Below are positions 8,691-17,350 of a stretch of DNA of 64,000 nucleotides, piece by piece. Made by a program: the position numbers and the translations under genes. The stretch is taken from the NCBI RefSeq assembly GCF_033878955.1, contig NZ_CP138858.1, positions 2,391,001 through 2,455,000 of the forward strand. Direction: 5' to 3'. The notes beneath the pieces were generated by a model that saw nothing but the letters and a program-made list of their open reading frames with translations, did no database searches and was not told the origin of the DNA. This stretch comes from Coraliomargarita algicola (lineage in GTDB: Bacteria > Verrucomicrobiota > Verrucomicrobiia > Opitutales > Coraliomargaritaceae). The number at the start of each line of letters is the position of its first letter. Position 1 is the first letter of the stretch.

Positions 8691-10016
8691 ATGCTAAAAT
8701 TCTTTAAATTCGGAGAACACAAGACCAACCTCAAGACAGAGCTCATCGCCGGCATCACCACCTTCGCTGCGATGTCTTACATCCTGGTCGTCAATCCGAT
8801 GCTGCTCGGGAACGCGGGTATGGACCCGCAAGCTGTGATGATGGCAACTGCCATCGCGGCGGCCATCGGGTGTTTCCTGATGGCCTTCATGTCAAACTAT
8901 CCCATCGCCCTCGCTCCGGGCATGGGGACCAACGCCTACTTCGCCTTCATCATCGTGCTAGGCATGGGCATACCATGGCAAGGCGCCTTGAGTCTCACCT
9001 TCTGGAACGGTATCATCTTCCTCGTCCTCTCCGCGTCCGGAGTTCGCAAACAAATCATCGAATCCGTGCCCAAGGGGCTCCAAGTAGGTATCCAAGCCGG
9101 GATCGGCTTCTTCATCGCACTACTCGGCTTGAAGGCAGCTGGCTTGGTCGAAGCCAGTCCCGCCACCATCATCACCCATGGAGATTTTAGCGACCCCATC
9201 GTATTACTCGGACTGGGAGGCTTATTTGCCATCTGCACCTTAACCGTCTGGCGCGTGCCAGGCGCGATTATCATCAGTATGCTAGCACTCGCGATCAGCG
9301 GTCTATTCGTACTCAATCCAGCCAGCACAGAAGGCGCGCCAGAGATGTTGACCACCCTGCCCGAGAGCTTTTTCGCCCTCCCCTCCGGACTCGGCGAAAC
9401 CTTTTTACAACTCGATTGGTTCTACCCCTTCACCAACCTCGAATCACTGCAAGTACTCTTCGTCCTGCTGATTCTAGATCTATTCGACTCTGTCGGTACC
9501 ATCATCGGGCTCTCCCGCCGCGCCCAGCTCTTAGATGAGAACGATCAATTACCTCGAGCCAACCGGGCACTGAGCGCCGACGCCCTAGCCACAGTCTGCG
9601 GCGCAATGCTCGGCACCTCCACCACTACCTCCTATGTCGAATCCGCCGCAGGGATCGAAGCAGGCGGCCGCACAGGCTTTACCAGCGTAGTGGTCGGCGT
9701 TTGTTTCTTAATCGCACTCTTTTGCTATCCATTAATCGCCGCAATTCCCGCCATTGCCACCGCACCCGCTCTCATATTTGTCGGACTACTCATGGGCGAA
9801 GGGCTACGACACGTGCCCTACGAAGAATACACCGAACGCGTAACAGCGATCTTAACTGCAATCACCATCCCCCTATTTTTCAGCGTCACCCACGGCATCG
9901 CGATCGGTTTCCTACTCTATATCTTCTTACGCGTCACCAGCGGCAAAGCCAAACAACTGCACTGGATGACCTATGCCATCGGCGCGATCTTTTTGCTATT
10001 TTACATCATGGAGTGA
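8691..10016 (+). CDS. NCS2 family purine (adenine/guanine/hypoxanthine) permease, AzgA-like
   Basis: This is a 441-residue inner-membrane transporter of the AzgA/PbuG branch. The N terminus FFKFGEHKTNLKTELIAGITTF, then ATAIAAAIGCFLMAF, NYPIALAPGMGTNAYFA and TTSYVESAAGIEAGGRTG are hallmark segments of that branch and hold the residues that contact the purine. It follows the Tsx-like gene by 39 bases and is probably co-transcribed with it, giving an outer- and inner-membrane uptake pair. The exact purine specificity cannot be read from sequence. Confidence 0.9.
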   Translation: MLKFFKFGEHKTNLKTELIAGITTFAAMSYILVVNPMLLGNAGMDPQAVMMATAIAAAIGCFLMAFMSNYPIALAPGMGTNAYFAFIIVLGMGIPWQGALSLTFWNGIIFLVLSASGVRKQIIESVPKGLQVGIQAGIGFFIALLGLKAAGLVEASPATIITHGDFSDPIVLLGLGGLFAICTLTVWRVPGAIIISMLALAISGLFVLNPASTEGAPEMLTTLPESFFALPSGLGETFLQLDWFYPFTNLESLQVLFVLLILDLFDSVGTIIGLSRRAQLLDENDQLPRANRALSADALATVCGAMLGTSTTTSYVESAAGIEAGGRTGFTSVVVGVCFLIALFCYPLIAAIPAIATAPALIFVGLLMGEGLRHVPYEEYTERVTAILTAITIPLFFSVTHGIAIGFLLYIFLRVTSGKAKQLHWMTYAIGAIFLLFYIME

Positions 10017-10129
10017 TCCAACTCGACAGAATCACCCCAGCGCCCCCTGCAACGCTTTCCTAAAAGCGAAAGCTAGTGTGCCCACGAATCCCCGCCGCCG
10101 CAAGCGACGACACCACACTTCTCAACAAC

Positions 10130-10153
10130 GTAGCGGTCCGCTCGCGGACGCCG
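10130..10153 (+). repeat. GTAG-headed hairpin in a 342-bp gene-free stretch
   Basis: GTAGCG is followed by a perfect 6-bp stem (GTCCGC at 10136-10141, GCGGAC at 10144-10149). It resembles the GTAG hairpin repeats elsewhere in the window. The rest of 10017-10325 holds no convincing gene or terminator. Confidence 0.5.
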
Positions 10154-10325
10154 GTCTATCGAACTTCAGACGCCCGTCAGCTCACCAACACAAAGAACGC
10201 CATTCCCTTCCCTCAAAGCGAGAGCAAGTGCAGCTACGAAGTCAGAGATGCGCGATCTTTCCCGTAGTTTTAATCACCCCCTCAAGTATACACCTACAAA
10301 GAAAAGGCTTGCCATTACGTCCCAA

Positions 10326-10348
10326 GTGTAACATGCATACTGTTACAC
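10326..10348. promoter_or_regulatory. Inverted-repeat operator of the GntR/YtrA regulator
   Basis: The 7-bp arms GTGTAAC (10326-10332) and GTTACAC (10342-10348) are perfect reverse complements around a 9-base spacer that itself contains ATGCAT. The element ends 10 bases before the regulator's ATG, where promoter or early leader would be. YtrA-subfamily GntR proteins bind such GT-rich dyads and repress their own ABC-transporter operon, so this is inferred to be the autoregulatory site. Confidence 0.75.
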
Positions 10349-10358
10349 CAAAAACACC

Positions 10359-10736
10359 ATGTTACCCTTCTCCATACATATTGAGGATGGCGCTCCAGTA
10401 TCTGAGCAACTCACACAAGCAGTCCGGCGAGCTATTTTGAAAGGCGACTTGCAGGACGGGGATCGCTTTCCGTCTGTTCGCTCACTGAGCGTTGAGTTGC
10501 GTATCTCACCGACAACAGCACACAAGGCGGTATCGGTTCTCAAATCTGAAGGCCTACTCGGATCGCAACCAGGCGTCGGCATGGTGGTACGCACAGACGA
10601 GCTCCCCTCGACAAATCAACGCCTGGAACAGCTCTCCCCCGCGCTCAAACAAATACTCACCGAAGCCAAATCCTTACAACTAAGCGATGAAATGCTCTGT
10701 GCACACATCCAGAAGCTCTGGAAGGAACACAGTTAA
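10359..10736 (+). CDS. GntR family regulator, YtrA subfamily
   Basis: The 125-residue protein has a GntR winged helix-turn-helix (PVSEQLTQAVRRAILKGDL, then RFPSVRSLSVELRISPTTAHKAVSVL) and only a short tail (about residues 70-125, two helices) in place of an effector-binding domain. Short C termini of this type define the YtrA subfamily, which regulates adjacent ABC transporters, often under cell-envelope stress. It heads an operon with an ATPase and two membrane proteins. An exact 7-bp dyad lies just upstream. Confidence 0.9.
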   Translation: MLPFSIHIEDGAPVSEQLTQAVRRAILKGDLQDGDRFPSVRSLSVELRISPTTAHKAVSVLKSEGLLGSQPGVGMVVRTDELPSTNQRLEQLSPALKQILTEAKSLQLSDEMLCAHIQKLWKEHS

Positions 10737-10758
10737 AAATCCCCCCTCCGAAAAAACA

Positions 10759-11673
10759 ATGCCAGCGATACAATTCAACAACGTAAGCAAACACTTCAAA
10801 AGAGCTGCCGCTGTACAGAACCTGACAATGATGGTTCCTGAAGGACGCATCACCGCCTGCCTCGGCTCCAACGGTGCGGGAAAAACGACGACAATCAAGC
10901 TGCTACTAGGACTGCACCATCAAGACTCCGGCAGTATTGAAGTGTTGGGTGAAGACTCTCGTAAACTCTCACGTGCTTCTTTCCAAAACATTGCCTACGT
11001 ATCCGAAAATCAACTACTCCCACTGTGGATGACGGTTGAGCAACTACTCAAATTTAGCCGACCACTCTACAAAAATTGGGACATCAACTTAGAAGCCAAC
11101 CTCCTAAAGCGCTTCGAGCTCGACACTAGGCAAAAGTTAAAAAACCTTTCCCGCGGTCAACAGATGAAGGCGGCCTTACTGGCCAACTTAGCCTACCGCC
11201 CGAAGCTGGTCGTATTGGATGAGCCCTTTTCAGGCCTCGACCCACTCGTTCGCGATGAATTCATTAAAGGCCTACTCGAGCTCACGGAGGACGAAGGCTG
11301 GAGTGTCTTCATCTCCTCCCACGACATTGAAGAAGTCGAACGACTAGCAGACCAAATCGCGATTATCGACAAAGGACACCTCAAACTAAACGAGTCCACC
11401 GATGCATTACTATCCCGTTTTAGGGAGGTAGAAATCCGACTAGCTGACAGCGCTGAAGTCCCAGCAGCTCTGCCCGACACATGGCTCAACCCCCAGCAAT
11501 CTGGGCGTATATTGCGCTTCACTCATTGTGAATGGAAGGATGTATCCAGCATAGAAGAATGCGCCGTCGCCATTAATGGAAAGCTCAGCAGCGAACCCTC
11601 ATGCCGTACACTGAGCTTACGCGAAATTTTCATTCAGTTAGCTCAAAACTACCGCCTCGACCTGCAATCCTAG
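10759..11673 (+). CDS. ABC transporter ATP-binding protein (YtrB-like)
   Basis: This is a 304-residue ABC ATPase. Walker A is GSNGAGKTTT, the signature motif is the variant LSRGQQMKAALL, Walker B is LVVLDEPFSGLDP, and the switch His is in FISSHDIEEVE. The last roughly 80 residues form a non-ATPase extension typical of drug and antibiotic exporter ATPases. The ATG at 10759 gives the canonical start IQFNNVSKHF; earlier in-frame starts would overlap gntR. It drives the two membrane proteins encoded directly downstream. Confidence 0.93.
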   Translation: MPAIQFNNVSKHFKRAAAVQNLTMMVPEGRITACLGSNGAGKTTTIKLLLGLHHQDSGSIEVLGEDSRKLSRASFQNIAYVSENQLLPLWMTVEQLLKFSRPLYKNWDINLEANLLKRFELDTRQKLKNLSRGQQMKAALLANLAYRPKLVVLDEPFSGLDPLVRDEFIKGLLELTEDEGWSVFISSHDIEEVERLADQIAIIDKGHLKLNESTDALLSRFREVEIRLADSAEVPAALPDTWLNPQQSGRILRFTHCEWKDVSSIEECAVAINGKLSSEPSCRTLSLREIFIQLAQNYRLDLQS

Positions 11674-11678
11674 CCACT

Positions 11679-13310
11679 ATGAAACTTCTATTTCATTGTC
11701 TTAAGCAAGAGATCCGTCAGCATCGAAGCGGACTGGCTCTATTGATCTCGCTGCTAGTCATACACGCATTCGGCCTCACACTAGGTTCCTTTAGATCGAT
11801 CACGTCGCCATGGTTCTACGATTTCATGGCCTATCTCACCATCGCCATTCAGCTATTGTTTATAGGACTCGCTGCCTATATCGGATACTGCCAATCCTCA
11901 TTTAGTAAAGAGCGTTACCTCGCAACAGCTCCAGTGCCCACCGTCGCCAATTGGGGCGCATTGTTCACACTGGTGACCCTACTCACTAGCCTATTCTTAC
12001 TTTCGGAATATTTCATTGCAACTTGCTGGGGGCTACCTAAGGACCAGATCGCTCCCCAATTCGTCCCCTATTTATTTGTCGGCTGGACGACATTACTGTT
12101 CGGCTCGCTGTGGGCAACTCCTGCCGCATTAGGCTATGGCTTACTCGTGATTTCGCCTATTTCGTTTCTGGCGACATTGGCATACGCCACTATCGTTGAG
12201 AAAAATATTCTCGGGCTATATGACTTCCACTTCACCGCATTCAGCATCGCACTCTTCTTCGGTGTCGCAGTCATTTACCGAGCCGCAACTAAAATACAGC
12301 GCCCGCTGCATCCGATACTACTGGCATCCTACGCCATCGTAATATTTTCAAGCCTGCTAATCGCCAGCAATTTACCCCCAAAAATGACAGAGGCGTCCGA
12401 CAGCATACAAGACGAGGTATTTGCTAGAAAACTAAAAGATAACATTCAGATTTACGGGAGCAGCACGGAGCGTAAAAGCTACGCGCGAGCGCTGAGTGTC
12501 GACTGGGATGCGATCAATCAGCCCTATATCGTGGATCCGATCGCACGCACACTCACCGCGAGGCATGCAGGCAATGAATTCTTCCGTGCGACTCAGAAAT
12601 GGGAAAACAACAATAACGACTTCGGAAGGCGCGTCCGCGAGGTGCAGTATCTACTCAAGCCATCCTTACACCCACAACAGATTCAATACATCAGCGAGCA
12701 GTACGCAGGTGAATCTTTTCTAAAGCCTAAGCAGTGGTATAAATTTTTAGACACCATCCCCCTACCAATTGACATTACTGATGGTGATGTCACTTACTCC
12801 ATTCAGCTCAGCCATAAGATCGCTCAGTTCAAAAAGATCGCCCGCATCCCACTCCAGCTGGGAGCGTCGGTTTCAATAGAGAATGGCACGATCACCTTGG
12901 TCCGAGCCGAGCTTCGATACATACAACAATATGGCGCTGGCAACCTTTGGTTCAACATTAGGAGCAACGACGGAACCCCCACAAACCAATGGGACCAGTC
13001 ACGCACCTATGTGCTACAATCAGACTCGCAAGATATAGCTAGCATTGGAGAGGGACAAGTAAAAGACATCCCCAGCATGGGCCCCTTGAAGCAGTCACTT
13101 AGCCGAGTAAAGCTCTACATCAAATCGGCCGACGATGAGCCACTCAAAGTAGAGGAATCATTCATCGATATCTACGAATGGGTCTATCATGGCATCAGCG
13201 ATCACCCTCCTGTCGAAGTCACAAAATCAGTTTCAGAGCTATTCCCGGTTCAATCAAACGAGGCTCATCCGACTCGGACGTATCCATTACTCCATTCTTC
13301 GCAATATTAG
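11679..13310 (+). CDS. ABC-2 type permease-like membrane protein with large C-terminal domain (paralogue 1)
   Basis: The 543-residue protein starts 5 bases after the ATPase gene. The first 235 residues hold about seven membrane segments (for example ALLISLLVIHAFGLTLG, LTIAIQLLFIGLAAYIGY, YAIVIFSSLLIAS); the remaining 300 are hydrophilic and probably face the periplasm. The N terminus (FHCLKQEIRQHRSG) matches that of the next gene (FHLLKWQIREHRIL), so the two are diverged paralogues that presumably form the membrane dimer. I recognise no named family for the C-terminal domain. The substrate is unknown; the YtrA-type regulator suggests envelope stress or peptide-antibiotic export. Confidence 0.75.
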   Translation: MKLLFHCLKQEIRQHRSGLALLISLLVIHAFGLTLGSFRSITSPWFYDFMAYLTIAIQLLFIGLAAYIGYCQSSFSKERYLATAPVPTVANWGALFTLVTLLTSLFLLSEYFIATCWGLPKDQIAPQFVPYLFVGWTTLLFGSLWATPAALGYGLLVISPISFLATLAYATIVEKNILGLYDFHFTAFSIALFFGVAVIYRAATKIQRPLHPILLASYAIVIFSSLLIASNLPPKMTEASDSIQDEVFARKLKDNIQIYGSSTERKSYARALSVDWDAINQPYIVDPIARTLTARHAGNEFFRATQKWENNNNDFGRRVREVQYLLKPSLHPQQIQYISEQYAGESFLKPKQWYKFLDTIPLPIDITDGDVTYSIQLSHKIAQFKKIARIPLQLGASVSIENGTITLVRAELRYIQQYGAGNLWFNIRSNDGTPTNQWDQSRTYVLQSDSQDIASIGEGQVKDIPSMGPLKQSLSRVKLYIKSADDEPLKVEESFIDIYEWVYHGISDHPPVEVTKSVSELFPVQSNEAHPTRTYPLLHSSQY

Positions 13311-13344
13311 GCGCATCCAATCATACACATCTTTGAGAATCACT

Positions 13345-14880
13345 ATGCATACGATATTTCATCTACTGAAATGGCAGATTCGTGAGCACCGCATATTACT
13401 ATGCGTCAACTCCGCCCTTCTCACCGTTTTGCTGGCAATCCCCTTACTGACCGACTCGAGTGCACTTACCGAGATCACCTTACTGCTAAAAGTTTGCCTA
13501 CTAGTCAGCTGCGCAGTGCTGTGCACACGTATCACCCATGCACAACCCTACACTGGCAGCGAGTCCTTCTGGATGACGCGACCACTCTCACGGCGCGCCC
13601 ACCTCGCTTCGCAACTGCTACTACTGAGCCTATTTATTCTACTACCCACACTCGCGGGCATGCTAGCGATGACCATCCATATGGACGGAGAAGCAACTCA
13701 CTATCTAGCAGCGCTACTTAGCTGGGGCATTTATGTAGGCAGCTTCCTGTTTCTCTTCGCATTGACCTGCACCACATCAACTGCCTCCGGTGCCATCATC
13801 CTGATCATCGCAATTTTCACACTGGCGGGCATACTGGGCAGCACCGCCACCAGTAATTTTTCGAATGGCTCGCGCCCAAATCCCGATGCGTTGGTCATCT
13901 TAATGCCAACCCTTGGCATCCTGGCGCTCATATGCATCACCGTATTTATCAAACGGATCACTCAAACTAGGATCGTCCTTATTCTATTGGGCGTAGCCAT
14001 CCTGCCATTATTATCGGTCATTCAGTCTTTCAAGCTCGGCTCCACAGCCGAAGCACACATAGCAAACGCTCCAAAAATTAAGCTTTTAACTCAGCCACCG
14101 CAGGAGTTAAACCGCAGCCAATCCAGCTACTATCATCCCCTGCTGCTCACATCCGAAAATCCCCGAAGGGTCACAATTCCCAATCGCCTATCCCTTGAGA
14201 CTGAAAACGGCACATTCATTCGCAAATATTTCAGGACCAATAACACTCAATTGAACCCGTTGTTTACTGACAAAATCATGGCGGCCTTTCCAGCAGCCGT
14301 AGAAGTCGTATCCACAACCAATATAGCACCCTTTTTAAAGGTCGCAGGGAACGAATTTATCGACATACAAAACGAGGTCATTGATTCATTCACCCTCGAA
14401 AACGAACGTAGCGCGACCCTTTGCCTGACTGATTATTCGATTCAGCAGATAGGCGCACTCCCACTGACTGCAGATGCAAGTAAAAGTCGATCCGGACTGC
14501 GATTCTCGATTCACGCTGTTAAATCCAGCCAACACGGGACACAGGTTCAATACAGCCTGCAACGCAGCATCACCAAGGATATAAATAATAAACAACGTTG
14601 GGCAGAGGTGTACATGGCGCTTTACGATCCCCAAAGTAAGCGTCTCATCGTCCAACTCAGCAAAATAGCACACTACCCTTTAACGGAAAAATCGTCCTTA
14701 ACCACACACCACCAGAGCAATACTTTCAACATTCCGACTGACCTACTAACACCCAGCACCGAGCTACATATTTTCATAATCAAGAAAGAGAAGTATTACT
14801 GCATGCCCACCAGCTTGGCTCCAGGCGTCTATTATTCGTCAGTTGAGAGCGCAAGGAAGCCGCCCCCACGAAAACTCTAG
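13345..14880 (+). CDS. ABC-2 type permease-like membrane protein (paralogue 2)
   Basis: This is a 511-residue partner of the preceding protein. Its membrane half spans about residues 18-240 (VNSALLTVLLAIPLLT, LLLKVCLLVSCAVLC, LLSLFILLPTLAGMLAM, IILIIAIFTLAGILG, VLILLGVAILPLLSVI) and is followed by a soluble domain of about 260 residues. The start at 13345 gives the shared N terminus FHLLKWQIREHR; an upstream start in the same frame would overlap the previous gene by over 100 bases. It is the last gene of the gntR operon; no terminator is visible after it. Confidence 0.72.
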   Translation: MHTIFHLLKWQIREHRILLCVNSALLTVLLAIPLLTDSSALTEITLLLKVCLLVSCAVLCTRITHAQPYTGSESFWMTRPLSRRAHLASQLLLLSLFILLPTLAGMLAMTIHMDGEATHYLAALLSWGIYVGSFLFLFALTCTTSTASGAIILIIAIFTLAGILGSTATSNFSNGSRPNPDALVILMPTLGILALICITVFIKRITQTRIVLILLGVAILPLLSVIQSFKLGSTAEAHIANAPKIKLLTQPPQELNRSQSSYYHPLLLTSENPRRVTIPNRLSLETENGTFIRKYFRTNNTQLNPLFTDKIMAAFPAAVEVVSTTNIAPFLKVAGNEFIDIQNEVIDSFTLENERSATLCLTDYSIQQIGALPLTADASKSRSGLRFSIHAVKSSQHGTQVQYSLQRSITKDINNKQRWAEVYMALYDPQSKRLIVQLSKIAHYPLTEKSSLTTHHQSNTFNIPTDLLTPSTELHIFIIKKEKYYCMPTSLAPGVYYSSVESARKPPPRKL

Positions 14881-15079
14881 TAGTTCAAGTATCGTGACCT
14901 CTCGCCAAATTGGCGAAACATTCAAATTATACAAATGCATGCTCTTGCGTCTTTTGCGCCTTTTGCGGCCATTCACTCATCTCTTTAGGTAAAACTCAGG
15001 CCACTATCGAAAGCTATGGCAGTTTCGATATACCATGCCAAATACTGCAAAAGTCCGGCTACATTTCATTACGCCGGGA
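14881..15079. other. Gene-free stretch with palindrome and GCGCAAAAGACGC-type repeat
   Basis: It contains a perfect 7-bp palindrome TCGCCAA-a-TTGGCGA at 14902-14916. On the minus strand it also has a low-complexity block (14940-14975) GGCCGCAAAAGGCGC followed by AAAAGACGCAAGAG, of a kind I know from intergenic repeats in several marine bacteria. The open frame across it on the plus strand is not gene-like. Confidence 0.45.
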
Positions 15080-15118
15080 CAGGCTTCGTTCGCCAAAACA
15101 AGTTATGGACGAAGCCTG
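15080..15118 (-). repeat. Hairpin immediately 3' of tRNA-Arg
   Basis: Perfect 10-bp arms CAGGCTTCGT (15080-15089) and ACGAAGCCTG (15109-15118) enclose a 19-base loop. The inner arm overlaps the encoded CCA of the tRNA. There is no T-run, so it is not a standard terminator; it may be a processing or stabilising structure, or a repeat that landed at the tRNA end. Confidence 0.6.
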
Positions 15119-15191
15119 GTGCTCCCGGGCAGATTCGAACTGCCATTTGCGGCTTCGGAGACCGCCGCTCTATCCATTGAACTACGGGAGC
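15117..15191 (-). tRNA. tRNA-Arg (anticodon CCG)
   Basis: The full cloverleaf reads on the minus strand. The acceptor stem is GCTCCCG/CGGGAGC with discriminator A and an encoded CCA, the D arm is GTTCAATGGATAGAGC, the anticodon arm is GCGGT-CTCCGAA-GCCGC with anticodon CCG, and the T arm contains GTTCGAATC. It decodes CGG. Confidence 0.95.
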
Positions 15192-15302
15192 AAGTGTTGT
15201 GCTGGCTAGATTCGCGACTACTCAAGCAGGGTCAACGCGAAAAAGAGTAGATCGCTGCGACTTACGGTGATTTCCAAGCTCACAGGCTAAATGCACTCCA
15301 GT

Positions 15303-15382
15303 GCTGACACTCCTCCCCCCCGGAACAGAGTTCCGAGGCTACCAGGCTGACACTCCTCCGGAACAAAGTTTCGTGGCTATGC
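15303..15382 (-). repeat. Tandem pair of TAGCC-headed hairpin repeats
   Basis: Two copies of about 37 bases share CTGACACTCCTCC and GGAACAAAGTTTCG-like cores. On the minus strand they begin GTAGCC and ATAGCC. The first keeps a stem CGGAAC-tct-GTTCCG; the second has lost one pair. They lie between tRNA-Arg and the terminator of the greA fusion gene. Confidence 0.65.
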
Positions 15383-15384
15383 AT

Positions 15385-15416
15385 AAAAAAGGCGCTCCCT
15401 TTCGGAAGCGCCTTTT
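15385..15416 (-). terminator. Rho-independent terminator of the greA fusion gene
   Basis: The core stem AAAAGGCGCT (15387-15396) pairs with AGCGCCTTTT (15407-15416). In the minus-strand direction it is followed by a run of six T. It lies 20 bases after the stop of the greA fusion gene. Confidence 0.85.
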
Positions 15417-15435
15417 GTTTAAATTGCTTATCGCT

Positions 15436-17297
15436 CTACTTGGCGTCGAGCCAACGAGCGATGCTGAGGATCGTCCATTGCTCCTCATTGCCGCCAATCT
15501 TGGTGCTGACAGTCGCGCCTGGCTCTTTACCCAGCAGGGCTTGAGCGAGGGGGGTCTTGTAAGAGAGCACATCGTTGTCGGGATCGCTATCCCAGGCACC
15601 GAGAATGGAGTAGCGCTGCTCTTTACCAGTGGAGCCTTCCTTCAGATGAACGATACAACCAATGCCGACGTTGTCGGTGGTGGCTTCAGTGAAGTCGGTG
15701 ACGCGGGCGCGGGAGAGATCGATCTCCAGCTCACTCTTACGAGAAAGGAGGATGTCTTGATCCTGGCGAGCCATCTTGTATTCGGAATTTTCCTTCAAGT
15801 CACCGTGGTCGCGAGCGACTTGGATGGCGATCTTGTTCTCAGGAATCTTGGTGGAAACGAGTTCTTCGTATTCGGCCTTGGCTTCGTTGAAGCTTTCTTG
15901 CGATACGATAAGCGCCTCGTCTTCGGAAGTCTCGGCGGCTTGACCTGCGAGGAGGGCTTGGACAGTTGGGAATTGCTTGATGAAACGAGCAAGCAGCGCG
16001 ATTTCTTGGTCAAATCCTCGAAGCCTTGATTGAGCAAGAGGGTTTGTGCGAGATCGTTGGCGGTCTCGACATTGGCTTCTGCCAACAGGTCGGGAATCAA
16101 TGTGACGTCGTCGCTGAGCAGATCGGCCAATGGGATGCGGCGCGTGCTGGCATTTTGTAGTGCCTCGTGGTCGATCGCGTAGAACATCGCAGCGAGCAAG
16201 CGAGGGTTGACGAGGGGCTCGATGATGGAACCGTATTTCTTAGATGCGCGGTTTTTGACCACCCAGAAAAGAAGTGGGCCCTTGATTGTTTGCTCCTTAA
16301 GCCAGCGATCGAGGCAGTAGCTGATGCGCTCCTGCATCTCTTTCTCGAGCATGAAGTTGATACACTCGCTGGTGAATTTACCGCTGGAGTTACGCAGCAG
16401 ATCTTCGACCATCGCTTGCCATTTCTCTGGATAGGTGCGGCTAATGAGATCGAGGTAGCGCTTGAAATATTGAGCTGGCAAGTTGGCTGCGAGCTCGGAG
16501 TAATCGTTGGTGGCATCGAGAATCGAAGCTGAAGACGGCTCGAGTGTTTCGACATCTTCGTGCAGATCGCGGGCCAGATTGTTACGCACCCACACGCCAT
16601 GCAGACGATCGGCTTGGCTGAGGCTCTTCGCATTGGCGATTGCATCGGTGAGCTCTTCCAAGATGGAAGGCATCTCTTCGCGAACGACAGAAATGTTTTC
16701 TGACAGGGCGTAGAGTTTTTCGCCGAGCTCGATTTTTTGCTTCGAGTTCTTAGTGGCGCGGAATTGCTCGAGGATTTCATCCTCTGGTTTCACAGGCTCT
16801 TCACGGTAGATGTATGGGTCGCTCTTTTTAAGCGGCACACCGATACGAGGATCTTTGACCAATACCTTCTTGGTGGCGGTCCACCACTTTTTGTATTTAA
16901 TCGGTCCGATTACACGAGAAAGTCGACGCTCGATCTCTGTCGCCATCATCGCATGATTCTCGTTGGAGGAAATCATCTCACAGATCAAATCCGCCGGACG
17001 CTTTTTAATCATTTCCTCAATCACATCTGCTTCGATACGAGAACGTACGAGCAAGTCGTTGGGCAGCAGGATTTCTAGCTTGTCCACGCAAAAAGCAGGA
17101 GCCATTGCGTGGCCTTGCTTACCATCTTCAAAGTCGATGATTAAACGGTCGTCCGCAGCGTTATAATCCACAATTTTACCGAACCCCCAGCTACGGTGTA
17201 GGCAGTAGTTACCAGTTACCATAAGCTCGAGCTTTGCGCGTTGCGAAGCCAGTTTTGGGTTCTTTTTGATGAGAGCGTCAATGGACTCTTTATTCAT
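15436..17297 (-). CDS. greA: GreA/GreB-type elongation factor with long N-terminal domain, split by a frameshift
   Basis: Two adjoining minus-strand frames form one protein of about 620 residues. The upstream frame (start ATG at 17297, MNKESIDALIKKNPK) carries the roughly 430-residue N-terminal region of unknown structure; the downstream frame carries the GreA coiled coil (AKAEYEELVSTKIPENKIAI, DHGDLKENSEYKMARQDQ with the acidic tip) and the FKBP-like C-terminal domain. GreA factors rescue backtracked RNA polymerase by stimulating transcript cleavage. Such very long fusions are known from Chlamydiae and Verrucomicrobia. The frames part near 16012-16014: the upstream frame reads GFEDLTKKS, whereas one extra T would give GFEDFDQEIALLARF and run into GreA. 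As read, the protein would end in an unrelated 65-residue tail. This is either a deletion or a sequencing error. Confidence 0.88.
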
Positions 17298-17350
17298 AAT
17301 GATTGCTTGTCTTAGTCGTAAACTATCCACTATGGACAGTTTCCGCGCCA

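Noticed and set aside
14910..15209. 99-codon frame crossing the tRNA-Arg gene
   Set aside because: It runs through a repeat and a tRNA, and its composition is not protein-like.
15301..16029. 242-codon plus-strand open frame opposite the greA fusion
   Set aside because: It starts in repeat DNA and is a shadow of the GreA coding region on the minus strand.
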